NCBI RefSeq assembly: GCF_016767715.1
Contig: NZ_CP050145.1
Location: 2,232,001 to 2,296,000 of the forward strand
Direction of reading: 5' to 3'
Source: Mycobacteroides chelonae
GTDB lineage: Bacteria; Actinomycetota; Actinomycetes; Mycobacteriales; Mycobacteriaceae
DNA: 64,000 nt
Made by a program: the position numbers and the translations under genes. The notes under the pieces are model-generated. The model searched no databases and was not told where the DNA came from. It saw only the letters and a list, made by a program, of their open reading frames with translations. Below, in pieces: positions 27,412-37,637 of this stretch (position 1 is its first letter; every line of letters begins with the position of its first letter).

Positions 27412-28757
27412 TCGTGCTCTCCTGTCTGCGACGTGCACTGAGCCCGGCGACGACGATCACCGCGATCAGACATACACCGGCGCCCAGGAAGGCGAGCTGC
27501 CGGGGAAGGGATTTTCCGCGGGTGGGGCGGCGGAACGATGGCGCGGACGCTGGGGCCTGCGGGAGCAGTTCCGTCTGCGGGTACGTCCCAGGTGAGCGCG
27601 GCTACCGGATCGACGGTTCCCGCTCCCACAAGGTTGGAGGGAGAACGGCCCGCGTCACGAGCGGTCCGCTGCAGCCGCGAGACAACCTGGTTCGCGGTGA
27701 GTTCCGGGAACCGGCTGCGCACCAGCGCTGCGACACCCGAGACATAGGCCGTCGCATAACTGGTTCCGAAGAGGGGGTGCGCCTTGCCGTCCTGGCCGAC
27801 CATTCCGTTGGCCAACCCGCCTTCCTCGTCGTTGGACAGCGACGTCACGTTCTCGCCATTTGCCGCGATGCCGACCCAGGGACCGGGCATCGTGAACTTC
27901 GAGGGTGCGCCGTCGGCGGACACCGACCCGACGGACAGTACATATGGCTGCCACCAAGAGGGAACCGAAACAGATTCCACCCCAGTCCAATTCCTCGGAT
28001 CGGTACCCGAACCGCTGAGTGGATTCGGCTGGCAGTTGGCGCCCCCGCCGCTGGTGTTACCGGCCGCTGCGATGACGACGGCGTCCTTCTCCTCGACGGC
28101 GTAACGCAACGCCGCGCCGAGTGCGGCCTGGTCGATGGGCTTGGCGGCCGGAACGCAGACGACCGAGGAAATGTTGATGATGCGTGCGCCGAGGTTCGCG
28201 GCATGCACGATGGACCGCGCCAGAGTGCTGACAAAGTGGGTGGCGCCGTTCGTGCTGGGATCGCCGCCGGTGATTCGCGGAGAGAACTTGGAGGACTCCT
28301 GGCGAATCGAGATCAGCTTGGATGCCGGCGCGATGCCCGAGAATCCATCTGGGCCGGGCTGGCCGCCGATGATTCCCGCGACCATGGTTCCGTGTCCGTC
28401 GCAGTCGGTCAGCCCGTTGGTCGACTGAACGTAGTCGCCTCCACCTTCGACACGCAGCCGCGCGCTGGGTTGTACGCCGGTGTCAATGATGGCGACGCTC
28501 TGGCCCTCACCGCGAGAGAAGCGCCACGCCTCCTCGAATTCCGGGGACGGTTTTCCGCTGGTCCCCGTACCCGGCGTCAACACGGTGGTGGTGCACGCGG
28601 CGGACTGCATACCGGCTGTTGCGCTGGGGGCCGAATCTCGAGGCAGGGCGGCGGGATCCGCCTCCGGACGTGTCACCGCGTACGCGGCCGGTGCTGTCAT
28701 AGGAGACAGCGCCAGCAGCATCGCGGCGACGGCGCCCACAGACATGAAACGGATCAT
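27408..28757 (-). CDS. mycP3: Mycosin MycP of ESX-3, 3' end frame-shifted
   Basis: Membrane-anchored subtilisin-like protease required for stability of the type VII secretion complex. Signal peptide (residues 1-27), catalytic triad Asp92 (AIIDTGVQ), His122 (DCDGHGTMVAG) and Ser333 (GTSYATAYVSG), and the oxyanion Asn in AAAGNTSGGG are all intact. The last 40 or so codons are wrong for the family: in this frame the tail is Arg/Pro rich (RLPGRRCMSDRGDRRRRAQ). The +1 frame instead encodes LPRQLAFLGAGVCLIAVIVV plus a basic tail ending at a TAA at 27404, which is the missing transmembrane anchor. A one-base insertion near 27552-27563 (short G runs) explains it. It overlaps eccD as ATGA. Confidence 0.92.
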   Translation of the reverse strand: MIRFMSVGAVAAMLLALSPMTAPAAYAVTRPEADPAALPRDSAPSATAGMQSAACTTTVLTPGTGTSGKPSPEFEEAWRFSRGEGQSVAIIDTGVQPSARLRVEGGGDYVQSTNGLTDCDGHGTMVAGIIGGQPGPDGFSGIAPASKLISIRQESSKFSPRITGGDPSTNGATHFVSTLARSIVHAANLGARIINISSVVCVPAAKPIDQAALGAALRYAVEEKDAVVIAAAGNTSGGGANCQPNPLSGSGTDPRNWTGVESVSVPSWWQPYVLSVGSVSADGAPSKFTMPGPWVGIAANGENVTSLSNDEEGGLANGMVGQDGKAHPLFGTSYATAYVSGVAALVRSRFPELTANQVVSRLQRTARDAGRSPSNLVGAGTVDPVAALTWDVPADGTAPAGPSVRAIVPPPHPRKIPSPAARLPGRRCMSDRGDRRRRAQCTSQTGEHE

Positions 28758-30139
28758 CGGTTGAGGATCCAGCTGAACAGTCCGGTGAGGTATGCGATGA
28801 CCGGCAGCAGTGAGGCATCGATGCCCGAGGCGAGGAATCCCAGGAGCCGCCGGCTGGGCAGCGAGTAGCTTTCTGCCTCAGCGATCTTCGGGTTAAACAC
28901 CACGACAGTGAGCGCGGCGACCAAGAACGCCAGCACGCCAAGCGCAGCCAGTGCGCCGGTGTAACGGCCCGCCAGGGCGAAGATCACCAGTAGTGCGGAG
29001 GTCACCACGAAGGGCACCGCCAGCAGCCAGGCCTTGCACACCGCCGAATCCCAGACGCGTGCGCGCAGTGCTGCCCCGGCGCTCACCGCGACCACCAGGT
29101 ACCAGGTCCACGGGCTCGCCTGCGCCGAACCGCCGACCAGAGCCAGTGATCCCAGGATGGCCAGAAGTGAAGCGCCCGCGATGAATCCGCTCTGATGTGA
29201 GTCACTCAGCTGAACGCGTCGCGGGAGGTCCTTGAGTACCGACATCGCCGGAGCGGAGGGAGTCGGGTCACCGGGTGCGGGAATGGTGGGCAGGGGGAAG
29301 CGGGCGGCGAAGGCCGACAGCTGTGCGGCACGCACGGTGACCAGCAGCCCCACCACGATCAGACCGCAGCCCACTGCGAGCAGCGACGGGTGCCACAGGA
29401 TTTGGGCGCCAGCGGCACCGGCGATACCGATGGACAGCACCGTGGTGGCGGTGAAGAAGGCGATCTGCTGGCGCGCCACGATCAGGTAGATCAGCGACCA
29501 CGCGGCTACCCCGGCGGCGCCCAGGAGGGCGCGCGGCGCCAGGGCATCTCCAGGGATGGCGAGAGCGAGTGCACCGGCGATGGGAGCCAGGGCGGTGATC
29601 GCCAGCTCCGCGCCCAGGCGAGGCGATCGGATATGTGCCACCAGCGCCCCGATCGCGGTGGCGACCGCGACCATTGCCAGGCCGGCAAGGCTCAACGTGG
29701 AACCGGTGCGAATGTTGTGAACGATCGCCAGAACCGTTGCCGCCACGATTAATCCGAGGACGCCCACACGGGTGACACGGGCAATGTGCTCGGCACCCCA
29801 CGGGCGCTTACGCGATTCGGAGAAGATGACGGCCGCATCCGCGATGTCCTCGACGATGCCGGGTGCGGCGGGTCCCACGGGAGTCGGACGCAGCGTCAGC
29901 AGGTCACCGTCGACGACTCCCACGGTGTCCAGGGTCGCGTCGGCACTGAACGGCGCGCCATTCACCGGGGCCAGGCTCAGCTGCTGAGGGGTGGCCTCGG
30001 TGGCGTCTGGGGCCACCAACCGGTGAACTGCGGGAATGATGTCGCGCATCGGCAGCTGGGTCGGCAAGGCGACCTCGGTCAGCTTTTCTTCACCGAGCAC
30101 GGCTACCCGGACGATGGGCATCACGGCGTTGTCAGACAT
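28754..30139 (-). CDS. eccD3: ESX-3 membrane channel component EccD
   Basis: Polytopic membrane subunit of the type VII secretion system, 461 residues. An N-terminal ubiquitin-like domain (about 1-90; PIVRVAVLGEEKLTEVALP through GVVDGDLLTLRP) is followed by about 11 transmembrane segments from VGVLGLIVAATVLAIVH to the C-terminus. Start ATG 30139 (MSDNAVMPIVRVAV) is preferred to an upstream start at 30178, because the ubiquitin-like strand follows at once. The stop overlaps the mycP start as ATGA. EccD dimers line the inner-membrane pore in known ESX structures. Confidence 0.95.
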   Translation of the reverse strand: MSDNAVMPIVRVAVLGEEKLTEVALPTQLPMRDIIPAVHRLVAPDATEATPQQLSLAPVNGAPFSADATLDTVGVVDGDLLTLRPTPVGPAAPGIVEDIADAAVIFSESRKRPWGAEHIARVTRVGVLGLIVAATVLAIVHNIRTGSTLSLAGLAMVAVATAIGALVAHIRSPRLGAELAITALAPIAGALALAIPGDALAPRALLGAAGVAAWSLIYLIVARQQIAFFTATTVLSIGIAGAAGAQILWHPSLLAVGCGLIVVGLLVTVRAAQLSAFAARFPLPTIPAPGDPTPSAPAMSVLKDLPRRVQLSDSHQSGFIAGASLLAILGSLALVGGSAQASPWTWYLVVAVSAGAALRARVWDSAVCKAWLLAVPFVVTSALLVIFALAGRYTGALAALGVLAFLVAALTVVVFNPKIAEAESYSLPSRRLLGFLASGIDASLLPVIAYLTGLFSWILNR

Positions 30140-30204
30140 GGTGTTTCGTTTGACTCTCTCGATAGGGGGGTGGAGCACACTAGGGAACTAATAGAGGGAA
30201 AGCA

Positions 30205-31068
30205 TCAGTCGAAGTCTCGGGTCAATCGCGCGTCCGGGAACCAATGCCCGTCCGGGAGCGTGGCCATCAATTGCTCGACGGCTACGGCGATCGCGAATGG
30301 GGTTCCGGGTGCGAAGGTCGACAGCCAGGTGCCGTCGCCCGCGCGGTGTGGGCTGACGAGGATGCGTCCAGCGCTGGTGTCGACCACGCTGATACCCACC
30401 TCGGAAGTCTGCTGGGTTGCGTTATCACGTTGTCCGGCAACTACTTCAACATAGTTGCGGTTTCCGATGAACGCTGATTCCACCACAGCCTGTGCGGTGG
30501 GAGGGACGCCCAGGTATCCCATGACATCGGCCAGTGAGGCGCCGGAACGCAGCTGCTCATCGGCCTTGGCGCCCACGTGGGTGGGCAGTGTGAATTCGGG
30601 GAACCGTGCGGGTGCGCGCCAGCGCAGTCCGGCGACCACACTGGGGACAAGCGCCGAAGGGTCGTCGGCGTCGACCGCCGTGAAGGTGATCAGGTGGGCA
30701 TTGCGCAGTGACACCACGGTCTGCGCACGACCCTGTGATTGTTTGTGCGCGATGATGCCGCGCATCACGTCCGGATTCTCCGAACCTGCCGCGACATAAC
30801 GCAGTTCGAGCCAACGGTCGGGGCGGCACACGGTGCGGATCCATCCCGCCACGGCAGGATCCACCGCACCGTCGGCGCTGAGCACACCTGCACGGGTGAG
30901 TTCCTGGACGCGCTGAGCATTGAAGCCGGCGCGCTGTGCCTCATCCCGGAAGGGGACCGTGATCGCCAGCACCCAGGGAAAGGTGCCGGCGCTCAAGGTG
31001 TCTGCGAGGAACCAGGCCTGGTCGACCGTCAGCTCGACGGCGTCCGGCGACCGGGTGGCCTGGTTCAT
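30205..31068 (-). CDS. espG3: ESX-3 chaperone EspG
   Basis: Cytosolic chaperone that binds the tip of the cognate PE-PPE pair and keeps it soluble for secretion. About 287 residues, the normal length. Recognisable segments are [34 protein letters not shown] and a C-terminal [23 protein letters not shown] 31068 is chosen by comparison with other EspG3 starts. ATG 31113, preceded by AAGGAG, would give [15 protein letters not shown] as an extension but overlaps the end of esxH. It lies between esxH and eccD in the canonical ESX-3 order. Confidence 0.9.
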   Translation of the reverse strand: MNQATRSPDAVELTVDQAWFLADTLSAGTFPWVLAITVPFRDEAQRAGFNAQRVQELTRAGVLSADGAVDPAVAGWIRTVCRPDRWLELRYVAAGSENPDVMRGIIAHKQSQGRAQTVVSLRNAHLITFTAVDADDPSALVPSVVAGLRWRAPARFPEFTLPTHVGAKADEQLRSGASLADVMGYLGVPPTAQAVVESAFIGNRNYVEVVAGQRDNATQQTSEVGISVVDTSAGRILVSPHRAGDGTWLSTFAPGTPFAIAVAVEQLMATLPDGHWFPDARLTRDFD

Positions 31069-31100
31069 CGCACGATCAGGTGCTGGAGCACCAAGGGCGT

Positions 31101-31391
31101 TTATGCGCCCCATTTGGCTCCTTCTGCCATGTCGCGGGCGTTCATGGACAGGGTGTTGGTTTCGTGGGTGGTGCCCATGGCGCGGTAGGCGCGGATGAGC
31201 TCTTCCATGGCGGTGTTCCACTGAGCCTGCCAAGCGGCCTGGCTCATGGAGGTATCACCGTGCCAGGCTGCCTGCAGGGAGGCCTGCTGGGCGGCCAGGT
31301 CTGCTCCCAGGGCGGTCAGTACACCGGAGTAGGTGTTCATCTCGCCGGCGTGGGCCAGCATGGCGGGGTAGTTGAAAGTGATCTGCGACAT
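31101..31391 (-). CDS. esxH: ESX-3 substrate EsxH (WXG100 protein)
   Basis: Small secreted helical-hairpin protein that pairs with EsxG and is needed for siderophore-dependent iron acquisition. 96 residues, the typical size. The hairpin turn holds the WXG motif ([15 protein letters not shown]), and the C-terminal helix carries the secretion-type pattern [11 protein letters not shown]. The start [18 protein letters not shown] matches the EsxH family. It follows esxG after 32 bp. Confidence 0.96.
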   Translation of the reverse strand: MSQITFNYPAMLAHAGEMNTYSGVLTALGADLAAQQASLQAAWHGDTSMSQAAWQAQWNTAMEELIRAYRAMGTTHETNTLSMNARDMAEGAKWGA

Positions 31392-31423
31392 CTGCTGTGT
31401 TCCCTTCCTTGTGCGTGTGTGGG

Positions 31424-31717
31424 TTAGACGCCGATGTAGCGGCTGGCGGCGGCGGCGTCTTCGGCCACGTAGGTGGCTGCGGCATCGCCGAGGTTGAGCT
31501 GGGCGATATCGAGCAGGGCGTTGACCTTTGCGGCGACTTCCACGAACCGGGCGTGTGCGGCCTGGAAGGCCACCGAAGACTCTCCGACGTGGAAAGCCTG
31601 GGCCGACATCGCGGCCTGCTCGGCCTGCGAGATCGTCGAACGCATCAAAGCGGTCTTGGCCCCGAAAGTGCCCTCCGCGGCGATCAGCGCCGGAATGTGT
31701 GCATCAAGCAAACTCAT
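31424..31717 (-). CDS. esxG: ESX-3 substrate EsxG
   Basis: WXG100-superfamily partner of EsxH, 97 residues; together they form a secreted heterodimer that binds metal in the M. tuberculosis pair. The sequence [39 protein letters not shown] and [13 protein letters not shown] ending ([13 protein letters not shown]) is diagnostic. EsxG of ESX-3 lacks a clear WXG and instead has FHVGES at the turn, as here. Two ATGs are available; ATG 31717 is chosen because GAGGAG sits 6 bases upstream of it, whereas it abuts the ATG at 31723. Confidence 0.95.
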   Translation of the reverse strand: MSLLDAHIPALIAAEGTFGAKTALMRSTISQAEQAAMSAQAFHVGESSVAFQAAHARFVEVAAKVNALLDIAQLNLGDAAATYVAEDAAAASRYIGV

Positions 31718-31772
31718 ATTCATCTCCTCAATCGTGTTGTGTTGTCGGTGATTTCTGGTTGTTCGTGGCCGC

Positions 31773-33197
31773 TCAGCTGTGAGGCCCCCCTTCGGCGCTG
31801 TCCTGGGGATCCACGTTCGCGTCGGTGCCCCAGGTGGTGGGCAGCATTGGGGCGGTACGCGAACCGTCGATGGCCTCGGCCGATGTTTCGCGTTCGATCA
31901 GACCGGCCGCGCTGGTGCTCGAGGTACTCCTGGATACCGTCCCGGAAAAGCCGAGCTGGCCAGTGCCGCGAGAAGAAGCCCCGACACCAGCGGGCTGACG
32001 AGCTGCCGGTTCCGAAAAGTCCGGGTCCACGGTGGAATTCATGTCCATGAACTGCGGGGCCGGATCTTTGATCCGCGCACCACGCTTGCGGCGGGCACGT
32101 GAACGCGCCGACGCGGCCGCTGCGGCCGCTGCGGAGATCCCCGCTGCCGGCGCCTTGGCACCTGCACCTTCATTCAATGTCGGCCCAAACCGCGCCGCCG
32201 GCGGATCCTCCTGTGCCGCGTACACCATGTAGGCAGGAGTCACCGCCGCGACAGCAGGCGAAGCCGGTGTCGCGGGGGCGGACGGTGCACCCGTACCGCT
32301 GGTAATTGCCGTGCCGCCGCTTCCGGGCATTCCGCCCATCGCAAACGGCTGCTGCTGAGGTGAGTTGCGCACGACCTGGGCTGGTTGCGGCGCGGGTTCC
32401 TCCCCGGGTACGTCGGCGTCGACCGGAACCGGGTTGATCAACTGCGCCAGTCCGATCAGGAGCAGGGGAAGCCACAGCGGAGCCGACAGCATGACGCCCC
32501 AGAAGGTGAACCCGAAGGGGATGAAGAACGCCTCGTACGCGATGAAGAACAACAGCGGACCCCACGCCACGAGCGCTTCGAGTGGGTTGCGCAGGAAGTC
32601 CTGCAAGATCCTTTGCAAGGTGCCGAGCGGGTCGGTGAAGAACTCCTGAATCTGCCGCATCAGCTTCTCGAAGAAGCTCTCGCTGTCGTCCAGCGCGGTG
32701 CCGGATTCGGCAGCCTGCGCCTGCGCGGCCAGGCCCGACATGTCGGCCATCCGTGACGTCACCTCGCCGCCCGGAGCCATGATCATCGGCGCGGGTGTCG
32801 TCGGCGCGACCGACGCCACAGCGGCCGTGGAAACCCCTTGGTAGACGCCCATGGTGGTGGCGGCCTGAACCCACATCCGGATGTAGTCCGCCTCATTGAG
32901 CGCGATCGGAATGGTGTTGATACCAAGGAAATTGGTGGCCAATAGCACGCCGTGAATCATGTGGTTGGCCGCCAGCTCGGCCAGCGTCGGCATCGCGGCC
33001 AGAGCCGTCGTGTATGCGGCGGCACTGGTTTCGTGCAGCACGGCATTGGTGGCGCTCAGCGCGCTCTGCTGGGTCAGCCAGGCCAGATACGGTGCGTGGC
33101 TGACGACGTACTGGGTGGCGCTGGGCCCCTGCCAGGGACCGGCGTTGGTGGCAGCGAGCAGCTGCGTCAACTCCGTTGCGGCAGTGGTGCATTGCAA
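31773..33197 (-). CDS. ppe4: ESX-3 PPE protein, 5' part frame-broken
   Basis: PPE-family protein of the ESX-3 locus. What is intact is 474 codons: the rest of the PPE domain (TTAATELTQLLAATNAGPWQ through about residue 150), hydrophobic segments (FFIAYEAFFIPFGFTFWGVM, LPLLLIGLAQLI) and a long Ala/Pro-rich C-terminal half. The beginning is not intact. The expected start (PIWMAFRPKVH, at about 33300-33260) ends in a stop after RRY; an AGPGPG fragment, then LLAATA in another frame, follow before the intact frame. At least four small indels would have to be reversed to restore one PPE domain. The canonical PPE tripeptide itself reads RPK. The TTG at 33197 is only the limit of the open frame, not a credible start. 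Confidence 0.8.
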   Translation of the reverse strand: MQCTTAATELTQLLAATNAGPWQGPSATQYVVSHAPYLAWLTQQSALSATNAVLHETSAAAYTTALAAMPTLAELAANHMIHGVLLATNFLGINTIPIALNEADYIRMWVQAATTMGVYQGVSTAAVASVAPTTPAPMIMAPGGEVTSRMADMSGLAAQAQAAESGTALDDSESFFEKLMRQIQEFFTDPLGTLQRILQDFLRNPLEALVAWGPLLFFIAYEAFFIPFGFTFWGVMLSAPLWLPLLLIGLAQLINPVPVDADVPGEEPAPQPAQVVRNSPQQQPFAMGGMPGSGGTAITSGTGAPSAPATPASPAVAAVTPAYMVYAAQEDPPAARFGPTLNEGAGAKAPAAGISAAAAAAASARSRARRKRGARIKDPAPQFMDMNSTVDPDFSEPAARQPAGVGASSRGTGQLGFSGTVSRSTSSTSAAGLIERETSAEAIDGSRTAPMLPTTWGTDANVDPQDSAEGGPHS

Positions 33198-33239
33198 CCG
33201 AGAGTGTTGTGACGTATGGCGGTTGCCGCCAACAGTTCC

Positions 33240-33450
33240 CGGCCCGGGTCCAGCGTTTCAGTAGCGCCGGTGGACCTTCGGGCGGAAAGCCATCCAGATG
33301 GGGCGGGACACGGAATCTAGCCCCGCGCGATCAGCTGGCGCCGCGGCTGCATACCCCTGGTGGTAGCTGGCCGCGGACTGAAATGACCCAGCCCGGCCCG
33401 GCCTAGCCTCAACAGGCCACCCCGGTGTGTTCGACACCGCGGGCACTGAA
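33240..33450 (-). pseudogene. Degenerate PE/PPE junction
   Basis: This stretch encodes recognisable pieces of the PE C-terminus and PPE N-terminus scattered over three frames. In order on the minus strand: GVEHTGVA, then LGRAGLG in a second frame, SAASYHQGYAAAAPADRAGL in a third, then PIWMAFRPKVH, AGPGPG and LLAATA. Neither gene has a usable end or start here. See the finding on this region. Confidence 0.6.
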
Positions 33451-33609
33451 ACCGGCCGCGGTCTCCAACGACACCGGATCGGCCGCCGGCGGTACCACCG
33501 CACCGATCACCGGCGCGGCAGCAGCATGTGCGGCGGCCAGACGCGCGGTCAGCGCCTCCACTGCAGCACTGGTGGCAAGCAGACCTTCCGGAATGACATT
33601 CAGATTCAT
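33409..33609 (-). CDS. pe5: ESX-3 PE protein, truncated by frameshift
   Basis: PE-family protein, normally about 100 residues, here only 66 before a stop. The start [24 protein letters not shown] with the PE dipeptide (residues 7-8) and the segment [24 protein letters not shown] are correct for PE5-like proteins. After GVEHTGVA the frame is lost; the normal continuation (LGRAGLG, SAASYHQG) appears in other frames downstream. PE proteins need their second helix to pair with PPE and carry the YxxxD/E secretion signal, so this product should be inactive if the sequence is correct. The start overlaps the eccC stop as ATGA. Confidence 0.75.
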   Translation of the reverse strand: MNLNVIPEGLLATSAAVEALTARLAAAHAAAAPVIGAVVPPAADPVSLETAAGFSARGVEHTGVAC

Positions 33610-36600
33610 CGTGGGTACTCCCTTCCTTGAGCAGCGTGCTCACTGACGAATGGATTAACGGTCTGTACATATGTCGGGACATCGTTATCTGACAACAGAA
33701 CGCCGCGGCCCGCAGGCAGACGCTCGAAGCGATGTCCACGGATACGGCCACCGTCTTGCGGGCTACCGCTGAACATCAGGGTGTTGGCCTGCAGTTCGTG
33801 GAAACGGCGCAACATGGGGTTGGTCATCAGTATGTGCCCGGAACCGGTGGCACGCGCGGTGATGATCACTCGCAGGCCGAGCTCGCGAGCCTCGGCGAGC
33901 AGGCCCGTGATCGGGTTCCAGGGACGCTGCCCGATGTATGGACCGCTGACGGCGGGCGCATCGGGAATCTGGTCGACGTCATCGATGATGAGGTAGTGCC
34001 GCTGTGCGGTCACTCCGCGTGACACCCAGTTGTGCAGTTCCTCGGGGGACAGTCCGGCCGGTGGCCGGCGCTTCTCCAGGAGGGCACCCAGGCCCATCAT
34101 CGCGGGGGTGATCCGGTCGATGTTGGGGGTGTACTCGTTGTCGGGGAACAGCGGCTCATCGACGAGATGCAGACGCCGGTCCAGGACGGTGAATGCCACC
34201 TCGTCGGGTGTCGAGTGCTCGCGGACCGTACGGATGATGTGCCGCAACAGCGTCGTCTTGCCCGATCCGGTATCGCCCAGCACCATCAGGAGCGGGTTGT
34301 GGGCGAAGTCGAGAGCCACTGGCGCCAGATCCTGCTCGCGCTGACCGATGACCACCTGCTCGCGTCCGGGGTACAGCGGACCGATGGCGTCCGGTGCCAG
34401 GTCTGCCGGCAGCAGGCGGACGGCAGGAGCCTTGGCCCCGGGGTAGTTGGCGTTGACCGATTCCACGTCCTTGGCGTCGGACGCCGCGAACAGGAAATGC
34501 TCGGCCTGCATGGTCAGGCCGCGTCCGGGCTGATCGTGCGGCACGCTCTCGGCGGGGCGGCGCAGCGCACCGGGTACCCGCACGTTGCTGTCTGCCGAGT
34601 CGTGCAGCTTGAGTTCCAGACGTAGCCCGAGAGCATCGCGCATCGCGAGCGGCACTTCGATCCAGTTCGGTGTCGTGATCACGACGTGGATGCCGTATGA
34701 CAGCCCGGCGTTGGCCAGTTCGGTAAGGCGGGCCAGCAGCGGATTCCGGGTGTTGAACTGATCGGTGTTGTCGCGGCTGAACGCGTACAGGTTGTCCACG
34801 ATCAGGAACGTCTCGCCGTACCCGTCGTCCAGTGTGCGATCGCTGTCACGCAGTGTGCGCAGCTGACTCACCGAGGCGATGCCGCGGTCGCGGAACAGAC
34901 GCTGGCGATAGGCCAGAAGCTGCTCCAGCTCACCGAAGGTGCGCCGGATGCGCTCGGGCTCCAGGGCGCTGGCGACGCTGCCGACATGTGCCAGTCCTTC
35001 GAGCGCGTGCAATTGCCCGCCGCCGTAGTCGATGCAGTAGAACGTGACATCGCGGGGGGAGTGCGACGCGGCTGCCGACAGCATGAATGTCTGCAGGGCA
35101 GTCGATTTCCCGGACTTCGGGCCACCGTGAATGATCACGTTTCCGGCCGCCGAGGTCGCGTCGAAGATCAGCGGATCGCGACGCATCTGGAACGGCTTGT
35201 CGATCTCGCCGAGCGGCCAGCGCAGCTGGCGTGCCGGGATGCCGGTCTGGCTCAACACACTTGCCAACGGGATCGCGGTGTCCAGCGGCGGCAGCCACAG
35301 CTCGGGTGCACGCGGACCCACCTTGGCCAGCTGGGCGCCGACGGTGGAGATCAGCTTGCGTGCCGGTTGTTGTGGCTGGTCGGATCCACCCTTGACGATC
35401 ACTGTGGTCGGATCGGTGGCCACCGGCAGCGCCGTGAACGGCTTGGGCTGCGGAGTGGCGTGGATCTCGATGGTCGTGGTCCTGGACGGTGGCTCGTAAA
35501 CGCCGTCGACATAGGTGCTGCGGAACTTGATGGGCACCGCCCCGGGGGCGGGCACCAGGAAACCAACGCCCTTGTGGTCCTTGCCCGATTCGATGTGATA
35601 CGCGTCCTCGGTTCCGATGATCTGCCGAGATGCGCTGGGGCTGGCCACCTTCAGACCAATGCGGTACGAGGTGTTCTTGTCGATGTCCTTGATCTTGCCG
35701 ACGTCGAGGGTCTGTGACGCGAACAGGATGTGAATCCGGAACGAGCGCCCCTTGCGTGCGACGTAGTCGAACAGTTCGGCGTACTCCGGATGATCCTGGA
35801 GCATCAGGGTGAATTCGTCGGCGACCACGAACAGCGTGGGGATGGGGGGCAGGTCGTGACCGGCCGCGATCGCATCCTCGTACTCGCGGACCGAGTTGAA
35901 GGCACTGCCCTGTACATCGCGGCCGGCCTGCTTGAGCAGGTTCTCGCGCCGGGCAACCTCGCCACGCAACGTGTCGGCGAAACGATCCGCCAGAGAGCGC
36001 TTCTCGGCCATGTTCGAGATCACGGCGACGACTTGTGGGAAGTCGCGGAAGATATCGGCTCCCGCTTCACCCTTGAAGTCCGCGTAGATCACGATGAGAC
36101 GGTCGGCCGAATGCGTTGTCAGCAGTGACAACAGAATCGACATCAGGCTCTGGGACTTACCGGAGCCGGTCATGCCGATCATCAGTCCGTGCGGTCCCAT
36201 GCCGCCCTCGGCCTCGTCCTTGAGGTCGAACATCAGCGGCTCGCCGGAGGCGGTCACGCCGATCGGCACGCGAAGCTCTTCGTCACGCGTACGCGGCGAC
36301 CACAGGGCAGGCACATCCAGCTGGGACGCGTCTTCGATACCGAGCAGCGATGTAAAGGTTGCACCACCGGTGGCGGCCGATCGCAGGCCCGGATGCGTCG
36401 GATTGGAATCCCAACGGGAGAGCCGCCGGGACACGTGCGATGCGGTTCCGAGCGTGAGCTGATCGGCCTCGTCGATGTACGGCTGCCAGTCGTTGCCGTT
36501 CCACCGGGTGATTCGTGCGCTCACGCCGTTCCGATTGACCTGCAGCACAGGACGTTCCGGGTTGAGGTACTCCGGAAGCTTGGTGGCGCCGTCACTTCCG

Positions 36601-37637
36601 TCCGCCCGCTGAATGACGGTGACGCCGTCCAGTCCGGTTGCCGGGATCGGCGAGTTCACGCCGTTCAGATCGTAGGTCGGGTCGTCGAGAATGATCAGCA
36701 GATGCTTGTGGGCGCCGGATTCAGCCCCGAACAGCGCGCGCTCGGACAGCACCGGCTTCAGTGCCTCGAACAGCTCGGCACCTGTGCGGCGCAGGTAGCG
36801 CGCCGGGCCAACGCCGTCGACCTCACCGCTGATGTCCACGTGGGGAAGCCATTTGAGCCACGACCAGTCGCTGTCCTCCACACCCGGGCCGGCCATCGCC
36901 ACGGTCAGCAGCGTCGGATCATGGAAAGTGGCTGCCTGGGTCACCCAGGATCGGATCGAGGCGCGGACGATGTCGTCATCGCCGAGCACCGTGATGCGCG
37001 AAACCTTGTTCAGGTCGATGCCCAGCGGTGCGCTGCGCACCGTGCGCTGGGTGTCCAGCAGTCCGCGTAACGCGCTGTGGCTCACCGGCTCCAGATCGAT
37101 CTCGTCGGCGATGTCCTTGACGCGTACCGGACTGGCCAGGGGGAGATCATGACGTCCGGCGCGCACTACCAGGTAGTCGTCATCGCCGGGGTCGCGTTCC
37201 CACTGACGCCGGGTGCCGGGAACAGTGGTGAGCTCTTCGGGATCCGGGTGCGACCATTCCAGCGCCTTGCGCTGCTGTGTGGCGTGGGTGCGCAGATTTT
37301 CACGAATCACCGACAGGTACCGCAGGTAGTCGGCGCGCTCGGCGTCGACCTCCTCGGTGCGGACCTTGTCACCGCCTCCGCGATACAACGCGGTCGCGGC
37401 CAGCAGGAGCACGAACGGGAAGAACAGCGTCTGCGGGGAGATGAGCCGGATCCCGGAGGCGACCAGTGCGACCACCATCCCGACGATCAGGATCACGATC
37501 ACAACCGGCATGGCGCGGCGCAGGAACGATGGCGGAATCACCCGAGGCAGTTGTGGTGGTGCCTCTACGGTCACCGTGGCATCGGGTATCGCGGGAGGCG
37601 CTACACGCCGATGGGGTTCGAAAATGAGACGGCTCAA
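33606..37637 (-). CDS. eccC3: ESX-3 ATPase EccC
   Basis: FtsK/SpoIIIE-type motor of the type VII secretion system that recognises substrates and powers export, 1343 residues. Two N-terminal membrane helices ([34 protein letters not shown]) and a DUF domain precede three nucleotide-binding domains. Their Walker A motifs are GMTGSGKSQ (about 489), GGPKSGKST (about 839) and GDTGSGKTT (about 1124). Start TTG 37637 ([15 protein letters not shown]) has AGGAG 5 bases upstream and overlaps the eccB stop as TTGA; a longer open frame upstream lies over eccB and is rejected. It is an uninterrupted single chain, as in ESX-3 generally. Confidence 0.96.
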   Translation of the reverse strand: MSRLIFEPHRRVAPPAIPDATVTVEAPPQLPRVIPPSFLRRAMPVVIVILIVGMVVALVASGIRLISPQTLFFPFVLLLAATALYRGGGDKVRTEEVDAERADYLRYLSVIRENLRTHATQQRKALEWSHPDPEELTTVPGTRRQWERDPGDDDYLVVRAGRHDLPLASPVRVKDIADEIDLEPVSHSALRGLLDTQRTVRSAPLGIDLNKVSRITVLGDDDIVRASIRSWVTQAATFHDPTLLTVAMAGPGVEDSDWSWLKWLPHVDISGEVDGVGPARYLRRTGAELFEALKPVLSERALFGAESGAHKHLLIILDDPTYDLNGVNSPIPATGLDGVTVIQRADGSDGATKLPEYLNPERPVLQVNRNGVSARITRWNGNDWQPYIDEADQLTLGTASHVSRRLSRWDSNPTHPGLRSAATGGATFTSLLGIEDASQLDVPALWSPRTRDEELRVPIGVTASGEPLMFDLKDEAEGGMGPHGLMIGMTGSGKSQSLMSILLSLLTTHSADRLIVIYADFKGEAGADIFRDFPQVVAVISNMAEKRSLADRFADTLRGEVARRENLLKQAGRDVQGSAFNSVREYEDAIAAGHDLPPIPTLFVVADEFTLMLQDHPEYAELFDYVARKGRSFRIHILFASQTLDVGKIKDIDKNTSYRIGLKVASPSASRQIIGTEDAYHIESGKDHKGVGFLVPAPGAVPIKFRSTYVDGVYEPPSRTTTIEIHATPQPKPFTALPVATDPTTVIVKGGSDQPQQPARKLISTVGAQLAKVGPRAPELWLPPLDTAIPLASVLSQTGIPARQLRWPLGEIDKPFQMRRDPLIFDATSAAGNVIIHGGPKSGKSTALQTFMLSAAASHSPRDVTFYCIDYGGGQLHALEGLAHVGSVASALEPERIRRTFGELEQLLAYRQRLFRDRGIASVSQLRTLRDSDRTLDDGYGETFLIVDNLYAFSRDNTDQFNTRNPLLARLTELANAGLSYGIHVVITTPNWIEVPLAMRDALGLRLELKLHDSADSNVRVPGALRRPAESVPHDQPGRGLTMQAEHFLFAASDAKDVESVNANYPGAKAPAVRLLPADLAPDAIGPLYPGREQVVIGQREQDLAPVALDFAHNPLLMVLGDTGSGKTTLLRHIIRTVREHSTPDEVAFTVLDRRLHLVDEPLFPDNEYTPNIDRITPAMMGLGALLEKRRPPAGLSPEELHNWVSRGVTAQRHYLIIDDVDQIPDAPAVSGPYIGQRPWNPITGLLAEARELGLRVIITARATGSGHILMTNPMLRRFHELQANTLMFSGSPQDGGRIRGHRFERLPAGRGVLLSDNDVPTYVQTVNPFVSEHAAQGREYPR

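Noticed and set aside
30205..31233. Longer form of espG3 starting at 31233
   Set aside because: The added residues overlap esxH and are Arg/His/Pro rich; the conserved EspG sequence starts near [10 protein letters not shown], so ATG 31068 (or 31113 at most) is preferred.
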